Notes: a model not told the origin generated them from the sequence alone. Positions 8,522 to 17,636 are shown, counted from the stretch's first letter. The stretch is DNA of 64,000 nt from Corynebacterium silvaticum (GCF_004382825.2 NZ_SDQO02000002.1:186001-250000); one strand, 5' to 3'. Numbers and translations: made by a program.

Positions 8522-8812
8522 ATGTCCTGTGCAACCCACGCAGAGCACACCCACGCTCACGATCCTGAGTGCGGTCACGTAGCTGTTCCTCACGGCGACC
8601 ACGTTGATTACGTCCATGACGGCCACCTCCACCGCGAGCATGAGGGCCACTGGGATGAGTGCGAGACCACCGAGCACCATGTTCACGAGAACCACGATCA
8701 CCATCATGGCCCAGAATGTGGACACGTAGCTGTTCCTCACGGCGACCACGTGGACTACATCCACGATGGACACCGCCACGCCCTTCACGAGGGCCACTGG
8801 GACGATCACTAA
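8522..8812 (+). CDS. Histidine-rich, duplicated-repeat small protein (putative metal binder)
   Basis: Soluble 96-residue protein with about one quarter histidine, no signal peptide and no membrane segment. It consists of an N-terminal MSCATHAEHTHAH, then two near-identical repeats of about 31 residues. Each repeat begins PECGHVAVPHGDHVDY, continues (V/I)HDGH and ends HEGHW; the copies are joined by an Asp/Glu/His linker. The pattern suggests zinc (or Ni/Co) buffering. ATG at 8522 is chosen because AGGAG lies eight bases upstream. Potential Zur half-sites lie upstream and a strong terminator follows. No named family is assigned; function is inferred from composition. Confidence 0.85.
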   Translation: MSCATHAEHTHAHDPECGHVAVPHGDHVDYVHDGHLHREHEGHWDECETTEHHVHENHDHHHGPECGHVAVPHGDHVDYIHDGHRHALHEGHWDDH

Positions 8813-8834
8813 ATAGGTCGTATCCTCACTAAAT

Positions 8835-8887
8835 CCCCCTGTTCGTTGGACTGAGAAATCAGGAACCAACTGGCAGGGGGCTTTTTT
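8835..8887 (+). terminator. Terminator of the His-rich gene, with conserved loop
   Basis: CCCCCTG (8835-8841) pairs with CAGGGGG (8874-8880), followed by six T. An inner GTTGG/CCAAC pair lies within. The loop sequence TTGGACTGAGAAATC also occurs in the large hairpin at 24.6 kb. Confidence 0.85.
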
Positions 8888-9061
8888 GTGGGCTGGGGCG
8901 GGATGGTTGGAGAGCTTTTCAGTAATTATGGAAGGGGTGCTAGGTCTATATCTTGAAATGATGAAATTAAGGCCATCTTAGGATAGTTTCAATTCTATAA
9001 AATTATCTGTTGGAAAATGATTTAAGTAATAATTAATTGAAAATATCTTAGGAGTGAAAGT

Positions 9062-9439
9062 TTGATTACTTCAGCCCTATTTACAATTTTTACCTTCTCC
9101 TTGTTGAGTGTTTTTATATTCTTTATTGCAAAAGAATCCCCGAAGGGAATCTATAAGCGCTGGGAATATACGTCTTTGCCTGGGATTCTTACTCCTAATG
9201 TGCTGAAATCAAAGGAGACGTGGATTGTGGCACACGAAGCTATGTCTCCATACTTTACCCTTCTGGCAATTTATTTCAGTTTGGCCGGTGTTTTCAATTT
9301 GATTCTAATTTTTATGGGAAACGAAAAGGTTGAGGCCATTTTGACAGTTAGTTTCTTATTGGGGATTGTGGCTTTTTCGATAATAGTATTTGCGGGAGAT
9401 CGAATTGTGTCCAAGCGGGAGGGGAGTAAAGAACTATAA
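9062..9439 (+). CDS. SdpI-like small membrane protein
   Basis: Three-helix membrane protein of 125 residues. The stretch SKETWIVAHEAMSPYF matches the spacing of the SdpI signature (W, then H-x-A before a helix), with helices at about 3-24, 65-85 and 92-112. Start is TTG at 9062 with AGGAG seven bases upstream. The surroundings (about 8930-9530) are clearly more AT-rich than neighbouring genes, suggesting a different origin. It is a second SdpI-like protein within 3 kb. A role in toxin immunity is inferred only. Confidence 0.6.
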   Translation: MITSALFTIFTFSLLSVFIFFIAKESPKGIYKRWEYTSLPGILTPNVLKSKETWIVAHEAMSPYFTLLAIYFSLAGVFNLILIFMGNEKVEAILTVSFLLGIVAFSIIVFAGDRIVSKREGSKEL

Positions 9440-9527
9440 ATTGAATATTCTTTTTAGTGTGTTCGCATCAGGGGCTATTTTCAAAGCCGCTTATTGTACT
9501 TATTCTGCCCGAGGTAGGTTGCAGCTC

Positions 9528-10859
9528 TTACTTTGTTTTGTGAAGGAAGAGATGCCTCTTTATCCAAGGTGAGGAAGTAACGGTCTTCCCGCGAGTGGCG
9601 ATGCGCAGCGCTCGCCACGTTGGCGGTAGCACTGTAAAAAGTATCGTGCCGAGGCCGGCGACAACAAGTGCCAAGCTGGGGCCGATGCTAGCGACGACCG
9701 GGGCGCCAACGATATAGCCAACGAGCATTGCTGAGTTATTAACCGTGCCCATCGTCGATAGTGCTTTGGGCTTGATCGCTGGTCGGACACTGTCGACAAT
9801 GACCATCCTGAGCGCGGCAACCTGGAGAGCATTGCAGACTCCGGCCAGCGCAAAGAATGGGATACATACAAAAAGTGACGGCACGAACCCCGGAATGGCG
9901 ATGCACAAACCCATGGCAGCGCCAGCCTTAACCAGGGTGGGCAGCGCGTTGGCCTCGGTGAGGCGTGCGGAAATACGTGCGCCAATAATGCGCCCCACGA
10001 TGAAGCATTGGGCCACGATTGCGTACATAAGTCCGCCCACCTGGAGAGTCTCTGTGGCATAGAAGACGAGAGACACGTTGTAGATGGACGTAAAAATGAT
10101 GGCGGTCCAGATGCTTGTCAGTGCTTGGCGCGTGCGAGGTTGAGTAAGGAGCAGTGCGGGGGCCTCAAGGATGCTGCGGAAGATTTTAAGCGGTTTCCGG
10201 CTGGTATTGGTGCTATTTATTAGTCTGTGCAGAGTTTTTGCGGAGGCGAAAACCTAGTATGCATAACACAAGGAATGAGCCTGCAACGGCTGCAGCTTCG
10301 TAGGTCAGTGCAGTGCTTAGGGTTCCAAAATCTAAAAGAAGGCCACTCAGTGCAGGTCCTGCGAAGCTTCCACTGAGCCCTGCAGTGTCAAGGAGTGAAA
10401 ATACGCGCGCCTGATTGTGTGATGGTGCGAATTCTTCCGCGATCACACAATAGGCTGGGATAGACAAGCCACTTAATGTAGCCACCACAACGTTTCCAGC
10501 AATGAGGAACACTGGTTCGGGGAAGAAACACAAAAGTACCAGAGCGACACATTCTATGAATGCGGCAGTCTGTGCGACGGTGAGTGGACTAACTTTGTCA
10601 AAAAAGGCGTGGAGAGCGGTGATAAAAATACCTGTGCACAAGCCCCTGAGATGAGAACTGTGGCCACCAGTGCTTCGCCACTTTCACGCGAAACAAAGTG
10701 AAGTGAAATAGCAAGCGACGTCATTGACCCACAGGTGGCCACGAAAAAGTAGGTAACAGCAAGGGCATAGACGGAACCTAGTTCCTTGCCGTCGCCTGGA
10801 AAAATCGTGGGCACGTTATGGTGTCCCTGGCCGAGGGTATACCGAAATGTTTCTTTCAA
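9528..10859 (-). pseudogene. MFS transporter (two frameshifts)
   Basis: A twelve-helix major-facilitator permease of about 440 residues spread over three frames. The N-terminal helices are at 10859-10640 (KELGSVYALAVTYFFVATCG), the middle part at 10640-10213 (ending FRLRKNSAQTNK), and the C-terminal half from about 10210 to 9528 (including IFRSILEAPALLL and ALSTMGTVNNSAMLVGY). Fusing them needs one extra base near 10635 (CAGG run) and a shift of one near 10213 (AATAAAT). The only clear start is TTG at 10859. The substrate is unknown; it sits beside the immunity genes, so drug or peptide export is possible. Confidence 0.75.
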
Positions 10860-11014
10860 CTACGGCTTCTCGTACTTGGATGCGCGAAGGCGTGGATCCC
10901 CCTAGAGCTTTGATTGTTGGGGATTGTTTGAAAGTGAACATTGCGTTCCTTTTAATGTGAGTCAGGACACCATTAAAAGTAAGTGTTGCAAATCATATCT
11001 GTCAATGGGGTGCA

Positions 11015-11049
11015 GGGGCTAACCGAATACTACTGCACCAGTTAGCCCC
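11015..11049 (-). terminator. Hairpin downstream of rskA
   Basis: GGGGCTAAC (11015-11023) pairs with GTTAGCCCC (11041-11049), 23 bases beyond the rskA stop. A U-tract is poor. Confidence 0.5.
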
Positions 11050-11071
11050 TCACACTGCCCACGGCAGTCAC

Positions 11072-11716
11072 TTACACATCGACTACGGCAAGGACTGTGC
11101 CCTGCGGCTGAGAGCTACCCTTGAGGGGTTCCTCGGTAATCATCACCTTTGAGGTTTCCCCTGGTAAAGGCATCCATACTCCATCGTGATCTTCGGGTCC
11201 GATAACGCCGGCAGATTTTGTGGAGCCGTCTGCCATTACTGCCCATACCTGTGCACCCATGCCTTCGCTGAGCTTGGGTGCGCCATCAACAAGGGCACCG
11301 CCCTCATTCATTGACGAGGACACAACAATATCCAGGGATGCGCCCATGGCATGAGTGCTGGCCTGGCGTACGTCGGAAGCCGCGAGGATGCTGTGCATTT
11401 CTGCATGCGGATCTACTTGCGGCCAGAATGCAAAGCCACCAGCGATGACGGCTATCGACGCCGCCACGGCAAGAAACCCGCGCGTCAACTTACGGCGCGC
11501 AGATAGCTGAATAACATCCGCAATAGGCTCAGATAGGACACCGACCGGCGATGTATGCGTTGCCTCTGGTTCCTCTTGGGGAGTATCGGCAATGGCCTCG
11601 AGGATGTTGTCTCGTAACTGGGCTGAGGGGGTTAGTGGTGCAGGTGCCTGCGCCAACAGGTCTTCGACATCGTGTGGGAAGTCGTCGAAAGGCTCGCTGT
11701 GACCTGTGGAGGTCAT
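11072..11716 (-). CDS. rskA: Anti-sigma-K factor RskA
   Basis: Membrane-bound anti-sigma factor of 214 residues. A cytosolic N-terminal domain (about 1-90) binds SigK, one membrane helix follows (LTRGFLAVAASIAVIAGGFAFW, about 100-120), and an extracytoplasmic RskA domain (MHSILAASDVRQASTHAMG onward, ending with TVLAVVDV) is the sensory part. The start overlaps the sigK stop by four bases, so the two are co-translated. In mycobacteria RskA is cleaved under redox stress to release SigK; the adjacent redox genes fit this. Confidence 0.88.
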   Translation of the reverse strand: MTSTGHSEPFDDFPHDVEDLLAQAPAPLTPSAQLRDNILEAIADTPQEEPEATHTSPVGVLSEPIADVIQLSARRKLTRGFLAVAASIAVIAGGFAFWPQVDPHAEMHSILAASDVRQASTHAMGASLDIVVSSSMNEGGALVDGAPKLSEGMGAQVWAVMADGSTKSAGVIGPEDHDGVWMPLPGETSKVMITEEPLKGSSQPQGTVLAVVDV

Positions 11717-12300
11717 TGTGCACCTCCTTGCATGAGGCTCATCGCTGAGCGAAGTTTTTTAAGTCCATCTCTGACCCGGGTTTTGGCGGTCCCAAGGGGA
11801 ACGCTGGTGGCCTGGGCGATCTCTGGGTGAGTGAGACCGGAGAAATAAGCCAGCATGACGGCGGTGCGGTGTGGTTCGCCGATGGCGTCGACAAGCTTGC
11901 GAACTCGCTGTGATTCCAGCGATTCCACTGCTTCTTCCTCGGCTGCGTGCCACGTTGTGGTCTGCTCTAGGAAGTCTTTGTTGTCGCGCTGTTTGGTGGC
12001 TACGTCGGTACGCAAGCGATCGATTGCGCGCAAGCGTGTGAGTCGTAGCGCCCAGGAACGGGCACCGCCCTTGGCTGGGTCGTAACTTTTAGCGCTGCGC
12101 CACAGCTCAATGAATACCTCTTGGATGACTTCCTCGGCCTGTGCGCGGTCGTAAATGATCTGCGCGGCTAAACCCAACATTTGTGGGGCCAGTAGGTCAT
12201 ACAGGGCGGCGAATGCCCGCTGGTCGCCGTGGGCGCTGGCAACAAGCAGGTTATCGGGGTCCATGACCGGTAACTCTACAACGGAAAGGGTGGAAATCAT
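11713..12300 (-). CDS. sigK: ECF sigma factor SigK
   Basis: Extracytoplasmic-function sigma factor of 195 residues (or 183 if the internal ATG for MDPDNLL at 12264 is used; neither has a strong ribosome site). Region 2 includes QAEEVIQEVFIELWRSA and WALRLTRLRAIDRLR; region 4 includes HPEIAQATSVPLGTAKTRVRDG. Identity as SigK rests on the RskA-type gene directly downstream and on DipZ close by, the arrangement known for the mycobacterial SigK regulon. Confidence 0.85.
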   Translation of the reverse strand: MISTLSVVELPVMDPDNLLVASAHGDQRAFAALYDLLAPQMLGLAAQIIYDRAQAEEVIQEVFIELWRSAKSYDPAKGGARSWALRLTRLRAIDRLRTDVATKQRDNKDFLEQTTTWHAAEEEAVESLESQRVRKLVDAIGEPHRTAVMLAYFSGLTHPEIAQATSVPLGTAKTRVRDGLKKLRSAMSLMQGGAQ

Positions 12301-12358
12301 GAACTATTAGTGAGGTGTTAAGGCTGTGGTCGCAAGATAGGCATAAGAAGGGCGGGAT

Positions 12359-12634
12359 TTAGTGCTTCATGGCGGCGCTGGGCTCCGTATGTTCCATGCG
12401 GTCCATGTGGTCTTTGCCGTCCATTCCTTCTTTGTGCTCCATGCGATCCATCGCGTCCTTGGGCATGGCATCTTTGGTCATCGCGTCCTTAGACATTACG
12501 TCGGAGGGCTGGGAAGACTCGCTCGTGGACGTCTGGCTGGCTGGGGCTGGGTCATCTCCGCAGGCTGTGAGTCCGAGGGCAGCTACAGAGAATGCGCCGA
12601 TGATAAGTGCCTTGCGGATCGTGGTGTTCTTCAT
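12359..12634 (-). CDS. Met-rich lipoprotein with MxKDx-type repeats
   Basis: Secreted lipoprotein of 91 residues. A signal peptide ends in the lipobox LTAC (Cys25). After a Ser/Thr linker comes a Met/Lys/Asp-rich tail with a five-residue period (SKDAM, TKDAM, PKDAM, then DRMEH, KDHM, RMEHTE), resembling the pentapeptide MXKDX repeat family. Met/His-rich tails often bind copper or act as oxidisable methionine sinks; that is inference. AGGAG lies before the ATG at 12634. It is upstream of sigK on the same strand and divergent from dipZ, so SigK control is plausible. Confidence 0.85.
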   Translation of the reverse strand: MKNTTIRKALIIGAFSVAALGLTACGDDPAPASQTSTSESSQPSDVMSKDAMTKDAMPKDAMDRMEHKEGMDGKDHMDRMEHTEPSAAMKH

Positions 12635-12982
12635 AGGGGTCAGCTCCTTATATAAGACTGAGTTCTGATGTAGGTGCGCGGCCTACTTTCCGCGCTTATT
12701 GAATACTTCGGAGCCGCTGTGTGCGATGGATTGGGAAAAATAAAAATAACTGTGAGGTGCATGGATGTAGTGGCGTTTTCAGCGCTCCTACCTGCACAAT
12801 TACCTTTATCCAATCTGAAAGTTTCTTATGTTCCGTACTTCTTAGTGACGGCTCGCACACCGCGCCATCGTTGTTGCGTCGTGAGTGTGCAGGGAGCCGC
12901 CGCGCATGGTTGCATCCAGAAAGCGCCGTGCTCCCACAAGATTGTTAAAGCTGAAACATAAAAGCACATAAAAGGAACGCAC
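12635..12982. other. Divergent promoter region between the Met-rich lipoprotein and dipZ
   Basis: 348 bp with no gene. By position it must hold the promoters of both genes. CCATCG-type boxes, reminiscent of the mycobacterial SigK -35 element CCATCC, occur on both strands (minus near 12723, plus near 12864), but matching -10 elements at normal spacing are not convincing. An AAAAGGAAC ribosome site precedes dipZ. Confidence 0.35.
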
Positions 12983-14620
12983 ATGCTTGAACTTGTTTTG
13001 ATCGGGCTTATCGGTGGCATTGTCACCGGTATATCTCCGTGTATTCTCCCGGTCCTTCCGGTTGTTTTGGCGGTTTCCGTAGACCGTAAACCCACCCATG
13101 TGATCTCCGGCCTTGCGCTTAGCTTTGCCACTATTACATTGGTGGGCACTTTGATCCTTGGTGCGCTGGGACTGCCTAAGGATGTGCTGCGATGGGGCGG
13201 TATCGCATTGCTGGTCCTGGTGGGCGTAGGCATGATTGTGCCTAAGCTTGGCGAGTGGATTGAAGCACCATTTAACCGCATCCCGCGTCCAACGTCGCTG
13301 CAGGTCAAAGCGCGTAATAAAGGCGGCTTTGCCATCGGCCTAGCGCTGGGCGCTGTATACGTTCCGTGCGCGGGACCGATCCTTGCCGCTATTACGGTTG
13401 CTGGTGCAACTGGCGATATTGGACTTTCTACGGTGATCCTGACCGTCGCGTTTGCCATCGGCGCGAGCCTTCCGCTGCTCATCTTCGCCCTCGCCGGCAA
13501 CAAGATGGGTGAGCGTATCGACGCCGTCCGGAAGCATCGGGGCATCGTCGGCGCGATTATCTTGGCGTTGGCCCTGGCACTGGCGTTGAACGTTCCCGAG
13601 AAGCTGCAGCGCAGCCTTCCTGACTGGACTGCCGGTGTGCAGGAACGACTGAGCGATAATGAGGCTGTTCAGAACGCTCTTAATAGCGGAAATGGCAACC
13701 TAGATTCCTGCCGTAGGGCTGATAAAGGCACCCTGCATGACTGTGGATCGGCACCGGAATTTGAGGGCCTGACCGGGTGGTTTAATACGGACAAGCCGGT
13801 GGGAACGCACGAAGGTACAGTGACGTTGGTTGATTTCTGGGCCTATGCCTGCATTAACTGCCAACGCGCCGGCGAGCACATCACCAAGCTGTATGACGCA
13901 TATAAGGACGCGGGACTGCAGGTAGTAGGCGTGCACGCACCCGAATACGGCTTTGAGCATGAGGCTGCCAACGTGCGCGCAGCGGCAAAACGCGAGGGAA
14001 TCAACTATCCAGTGGCACAGGACAATGACTTTGTTACCTGGAAGAAGTTCAACAACCGATACTGGCCAGCGCGGTATTTGATTGATGCTGAGGGCAATGT
14101 GCGCTATATCCATGAGGGAGAAGGCGCTTATGCGGAGACCGAGCAGCTTGTGCGCCAGCTACTCAAACAGGCCAACCCCAATGTTCAGCTGCCTGACCCG
14201 ATTGAAACAGGTGGCGGAACCGATTCTAAGCTCACGGAGCAGCGTAATCCGGAGACCTATCTGGGTGCTGAGCGGGCCCGCTTCTTTAACAACAACAATT
14301 ACGGCCTAGGAGAACGTGACTTTACATATAAAGATCCTAGGACGGGGCAATACTCGCTCAGCGGTAAGTGGGACGTGAAAAGCGATCACATTGTCCCTGT
14401 GAAGGATGCAAAACTGTCCATCAACGTGCATGCGGCTAAGGTCCAGCTCGTGGTATCAGGGCAAGGAAAAGTGAAAGCTACTTTCCCCGATGGCAGCAGT
14501 AAAACTTTCGACGTGTCCGATGGCACGATAGACATTTATGACGCTGATAAGCCTCTCGACGGCATCATCACCCTGGAACTCGAACCGGGCGTGACAGCGT
14601 ACTCGCTCACCTTCGGGTAA
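12983..14620 (+). CDS. dipZ: DipZ: CcdA/DsbD-like membrane protein fused to an extracytoplasmic thioredoxin domain
   Basis: Membrane electron-transfer protein of 545 residues. The first 205 residues form a six-helix CcdA/DsbD domain with redox cysteines in GISPCILPVLP and YVPCAGP. An extracytoplasmic TlpA-like thioredoxin domain follows (about 255-400) with the active site CINC (ACINCQRA), then a C-terminal beta domain. It passes cytosolic reducing power to extracytoplasmic disulfides. In M. tuberculosis dipZ lies in a SigK-controlled region with mpt70/mpt83; here sigK-rskA is 700 bp away, divergently. Start ATG at 12983 follows AAAGGAACGC. Confidence 0.92.
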   Translation: MLELVLIGLIGGIVTGISPCILPVLPVVLAVSVDRKPTHVISGLALSFATITLVGTLILGALGLPKDVLRWGGIALLVLVGVGMIVPKLGEWIEAPFNRIPRPTSLQVKARNKGGFAIGLALGAVYVPCAGPILAAITVAGATGDIGLSTVILTVAFAIGASLPLLIFALAGNKMGERIDAVRKHRGIVGAIILALALALALNVPEKLQRSLPDWTAGVQERLSDNEAVQNALNSGNGNLDSCRRADKGTLHDCGSAPEFEGLTGWFNTDKPVGTHEGTVTLVDFWAYACINCQRAGEHITKLYDAYKDAGLQVVGVHAPEYGFEHEAANVRAAAKREGINYPVAQDNDFVTWKKFNNRYWPARYLIDAEGNVRYIHEGEGAYAETEQLVRQLLKQANPNVQLPDPIETGGGTDSKLTEQRNPETYLGAERARFFNNNNYGLGERDFTYKDPRTGQYSLSGKWDVKSDHIVPVKDAKLSINVHAAKVQLVVSGQGKVKATFPDGSSKTFDVSDGTIDIYDADKPLDGIITLELEPGVTAYSLTFG

Positions 14621-14637
14621 CGCTGAGGCTTAAAAAT

Positions 14638-14672
14638 CGGGAGAGATGTTCATATGTATGGGCGCTCTCCCG
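14638..14672 (+). terminator. Rho-independent terminator after dipZ
   Basis: CGGGAGAG (14638-14645) pairs with CTCTCCCG (14665-14672), followed by GTTTATTTAT. Confidence 0.8.
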
Positions 14673-14828
14673 GTTTATTTATCTCCGTGTGTGTTTTTCT
14701 GTGTGCGGTGAATTTTACCAACCAAAGGGGTAAAAAACGCCGGAACTTTTCCTTAAGTAGCACATTTTCTACCTTTTTGGCGTGTTTGTGGGAAAGTCAA
14801 AAAAGAGCTAAAGGAGTGGAAAGCGTTA

Positions 14829-15453
14829 TGGAGTTTCTGCCTTACGAGGCGTTCGAGGGAGAAGTGGCATCCGTCGCGTCTGGCAGTGATGAGGAAATCA
14901 TTGCTGGTGTGAAAGCGATCATCAATGTCGAGGGGCCGGTATTGGGTTCTCGACTTTTTGTAGCGTACTGCCGCGCCTCGAACCAAAAACTAGGCCGACG
15001 AATCCGTGAACGTCTCATGCTCGCAGTAGAACAAGCACTCAATTCTGGCGACATAGTGGCCGATATATCCTTTACTCGGGTGAATACTGAAGCTATGGTG
15101 CTTCGCCCACGCGATAAGGCTGAGGTAGTGGTGCGCTCACTAGGGCCTCGTACCCTCGAACAAGTTCCGTTAGCAGAACTCCAGACCGTTATGTGTGCAT
15201 TGAAGCAGAAAACCCGGACATAGGAAAAGGGGATTTGTACAAACAAACCCTGATTTTCTATGACCGCTGGGGAAAACTGAGCAATAAAGTACGCCTGATT
15301 TTAGACCCAGCTTATGACGCTGGTGGTCTTGGTGGCGAGGGGTCACGCCCCGCCGTTAGCCGTAAATACTCTTCTGGTCAGGTGCCGGGGCGCCCTGTGC
15401 AACGACGAGGCACATACCGGACTACGGTTCGGCGAGCCATGCGCGATTGGTAA
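14829..15453 (+). pseudogene. DUF3320-like fragment, probably frameshifted
   Basis: ATG at 14829 (AAAGGAG about ten bases upstream) opens a frame of about 130 residues. Its core, INVEGPVLGSRLFVAYCRA followed by RRIRERLMLAVEQAL, resembles DUF3320, a small C-terminal domain of large helicase-like proteins. It ends at 15223. A second frame entering near 15193 continues with GKGDLYKQTLIFYDRWGKL and SNKVRLILDPAYD. Joined at about 15193 the two give a single plausible protein, so one frameshift is likely. The large helicase part is absent, so this is either a free-standing domain protein or a relic. Confidence 0.5.
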
Positions 15454-15454
15454 A

Positions 15455-16117
15455 TTATGAAGTCGCGCTGTGCGCTCCAGTAGTTCGCTGAACAGTGGAG
15501 AGTATCTGATCAAGAACCAGGGCCAATAGGATAACCAAAACGGAACCTGCAAGCATTTCTATGTAATCGCGCGCTTTGAGTCCGTGGAAGATGAATCGTC
15601 CGAGCCCTATGTCTGACGTATAAGCCGCAAGAGTGGCTGTGGCTGTGATCTGCAAGGTTGCTGAGCGTATGCCGCCCACGAGCACGGAAGCGCCTAACGG
15701 TAGCTCCACGTTTTTAATAATCTGCCACTCGGTATATCCCATAGCGCGGGCGGCATCTACAGTGTCGCGGTCTACGCTGGCGACTCCCGCATAAGCCCCG
15801 GCCAGCAATGAGGGGATAGCGAGTATCACGAGAGCTATGAGCGGTGCACTCAGTCCGATGCCCAAAGCAAGGCCAAAGATTGTGAGCAGACCAAGCGTAG
15901 GTAGTGCGCGCGCAGCACCACTGACAGCGCCGATAACCGCAGAACCGCGTCCGGTATGGCCAATAGCTACGCCGGCTGGGATGGCAAAAGCAGCAGCAAT
16001 GGCTACGGAAGCCAGGCTGATGCCCGCATGTTCGCCAATTCGGGCAAGATAGCCGGTGGGTCCCCACCACTGGGAAGCAATAGTGAGCAGGGCGAAGAGA
16101 TCGGAAAACCAGCTCAT
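15455..16117 (-). CDS. Osmoprotectant ABC transporter permease (OpuCB/ProW type)
   Basis: Membrane permease of 220 residues with about six helices and the EAA-like loop (DAARAMGYTEWQIIKNVELP) that contacts the ATPase. The family imports glycine betaine, choline, carnitine or proline. Start is MSWFSDLF at 16117, overlapping the stop of the preceding permease by four bases. It is the last gene of a three-gene operon. No substrate-binding protein gene follows, and neither permease carries a fused binding domain. Confidence 0.85.
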   Translation of the reverse strand: MSWFSDLFALLTIASQWWGPTGYLARIGEHAGISLASVAIAAAFAIPAGVAIGHTGRGSAVIGAVSGAARALPTLGLLTIFGLALGIGLSAPLIALVILAIPSLLAGAYAGVASVDRDTVDAARAMGYTEWQIIKNVELPLGASVLVGGIRSATLQITATATLAAYTSDIGLGRFIFHGLKARDYIEMLAGSVLVILLALVLDQILSTVQRTTGAHSATS

Positions 16118-16752
16118 TTCTTTATCACCGACCAAGGTGCGAGTACGCGTTGAAGGATGAGGCAGAGGACGTCGAAAAGCACAGCCAGGATGACTACAGC
16201 AACGATGCCAGTGAGTACCTCAGCAATGATGTTGCGCTGAAAGCCGTCGGTAAACAGCGTTCCTAGGCTTGATACGCCTATCAATGCTCCGATGGTTACG
16301 AGGCCGATGGTGGAGACGCCAAGCACACGGATTCCGGAAATTAATACCGGAATAGCAAGCGGCAGATCCACTTTTACGGCGATTTGAGGCGCGCTCATTC
16401 CCTGGGCAGATGCGGACATACGCACGTCCTCAGGTATGGAACGGAAGGCATCTGTTGCAGTACGCGCAAGGAGTGCCACCCCATAAATGCATAGCGCGAT
16501 AATGACGTTGGTATCTGACCGCAGCGGAACCCCCACGATGAAAGGAACCAATATCAGCATGGGAAGAGCCGGGATTGTATAGGCCAAGGACGCCGCGGAT
16601 ACCACCAGGTTGCCTACGCGCGGGCTGCGGGCAGCGAACATGCCGATGGGGATGGAGACCGCAATACTAATCAGGATTGCCGGAACGCTGAGCAGGAGAT
16701 GGGCGGCCGTCATATCCAGCACATATGGCCACGCGTGACGCAGCCACCTCAT
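16114..16752 (-). CDS. Osmoprotectant ABC transporter permease (OpuCB/ProW type)
   Basis: Second permease of the same importer, 212 residues, with the helix pattern of the family and a coupling loop in MSASAQGMSAPQIAVKVDLP. The start ATG at 16752 overlaps the ATPase stop and its own stop overlaps the next permease, so all three are translationally coupled. Two non-identical permeases indicate a heterodimeric channel. Confidence 0.85.
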   Translation of the reverse strand: MRWLRHAWPYVLDMTAAHLLLSVPAILISIAVSIPIGMFAARSPRVGNLVVSAASLAYTIPALPMLILVPFIVGVPLRSDTNVIIALCIYGVALLARTATDAFRSIPEDVRMSASAQGMSAPQIAVKVDLPLAIPVLISGIRVLGVSTIGLVTIGALIGVSSLGTLFTDGFQRNIIAEVLTGIVAVVILAVLFDVLCLILQRVLAPWSVIKK

Positions 16753-17636
16753 GAGTCTGCACCTAAGCGACCGATTGGGCGACCTTGTTTATCCACCACA
16801 ACCCGGGAACCGCCGATAACCGCGGTGTGCAAGTCTCTATCTGCTCGATTTGTGCCCATGAACTGGGCGACAAAATCATTGGCTGGCTGTGCGAAAATTT
16901 CCGTAGGCGTGCCAGCTTGGGCAATTTTTCCGCCTTTTTCCAGCACCACGATGTTATCGCCTAGGAGAAAGGCCTCATCGACGTCATGGGTCACCACCAC
17001 CACGGTTTTATGTAGACGGGCCTGCAACTCAATGAGCTGTTGCTGTAGCGCTCGCCGCACGATCGGGTCGACCGCGCCAAAAGGCTCATCCATCAACAGA
17101 ATGTCCGGGTCTGCGGCAAGCGCGCGGGCAACACCAACGCGCTGCTGCTGTCCGCCGGAAAGCTCACCTGGATAGCGATTTTCAAAACTGGGGTCGAGCT
17201 CTACCGTTTCTAAGGCCAGCCGGGCGCGTCGAATAGCTTCTTCTTTGGGTTCACGGTTAAGCAAAGGAACCGTTGTCACATTATCCAGCACTTTGCGGTG
17301 GGGGAGGACTCCACCGCTTTGAATGACGTATCCGATGGACCTGCGAAGTTCCACGGGATTGACATCGGCCACGTTGTGGCCGCGTACGCGAACCTCACCG
17401 GACGTGGGCTCAACCATGCGGTTAATCATCCTCAGGAGAGTGGTCTTTCCACAGCCGGAGGAACCAACAAAAACGGTGGTTTGATTTTCAGGAATGACAA
17501 GGTTGAAGTTGTTCACAGCATTTTCTGTTGGTGCTTGCTTCCCTGATGCTGCGCTTACTTGTGTCTTATTTTTCTTGTCACCTTTTTCTTTGCGGGGGTT
17601 AGCGTAACTCTTGCTGACGTCGATAAATTTGATCAT
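16749..17636 (-). CDS. Osmoprotectant ABC transporter ATPase (OpuCA/ProV type)
   Basis: Energy-coupling subunit of 295 residues. Walker A is GSSGCGKTT, Q-loop YVIQSGGVLPHRKVLDN, signature LSGGQQQR, Walker B ILLMDEPFGAVD, H-loop VTHD. An unusual Lys/Ser-rich insert of about 30 residues (near 12-42) separates the first strand from the rest. A C-terminal extension exists but no obvious CBS pair. It heads the three-gene operon. Confidence 0.88.
   Translation of the reverse strand: MIKFIDVSKSYANPRKEKGDKKNKTQVSAASGKQAPTENAVNNFNLVIPENQTTVFVGSSGCGKTTLLRMINRMVEPTSGEVRVRGHNVADVNPVELRRSIGYVIQSGGVLPHRKVLDNVTTVPLLNREPKEEAIRRARLALETVELDPSFENRYPGELSGGQQQRVGVARALAADPDILLMDEPFGAVDPIVRRALQQQLIELQARLHKTVVVVTHDVDEAFLLGDNIVVLEKGGKIAQAGTPTEIFAQPANDFVAQFMGTNRADRDLHTAVIGGSRVVVDKQGRPIGRLGADS

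Noticed and set aside
8393..8869. 158-codon Val-rich frame opposite the His-rich gene
   Set aside because: It is the complement of the His-rich repeats (His codons give Val/Met on the other strand) and has no proper start or neighbours.
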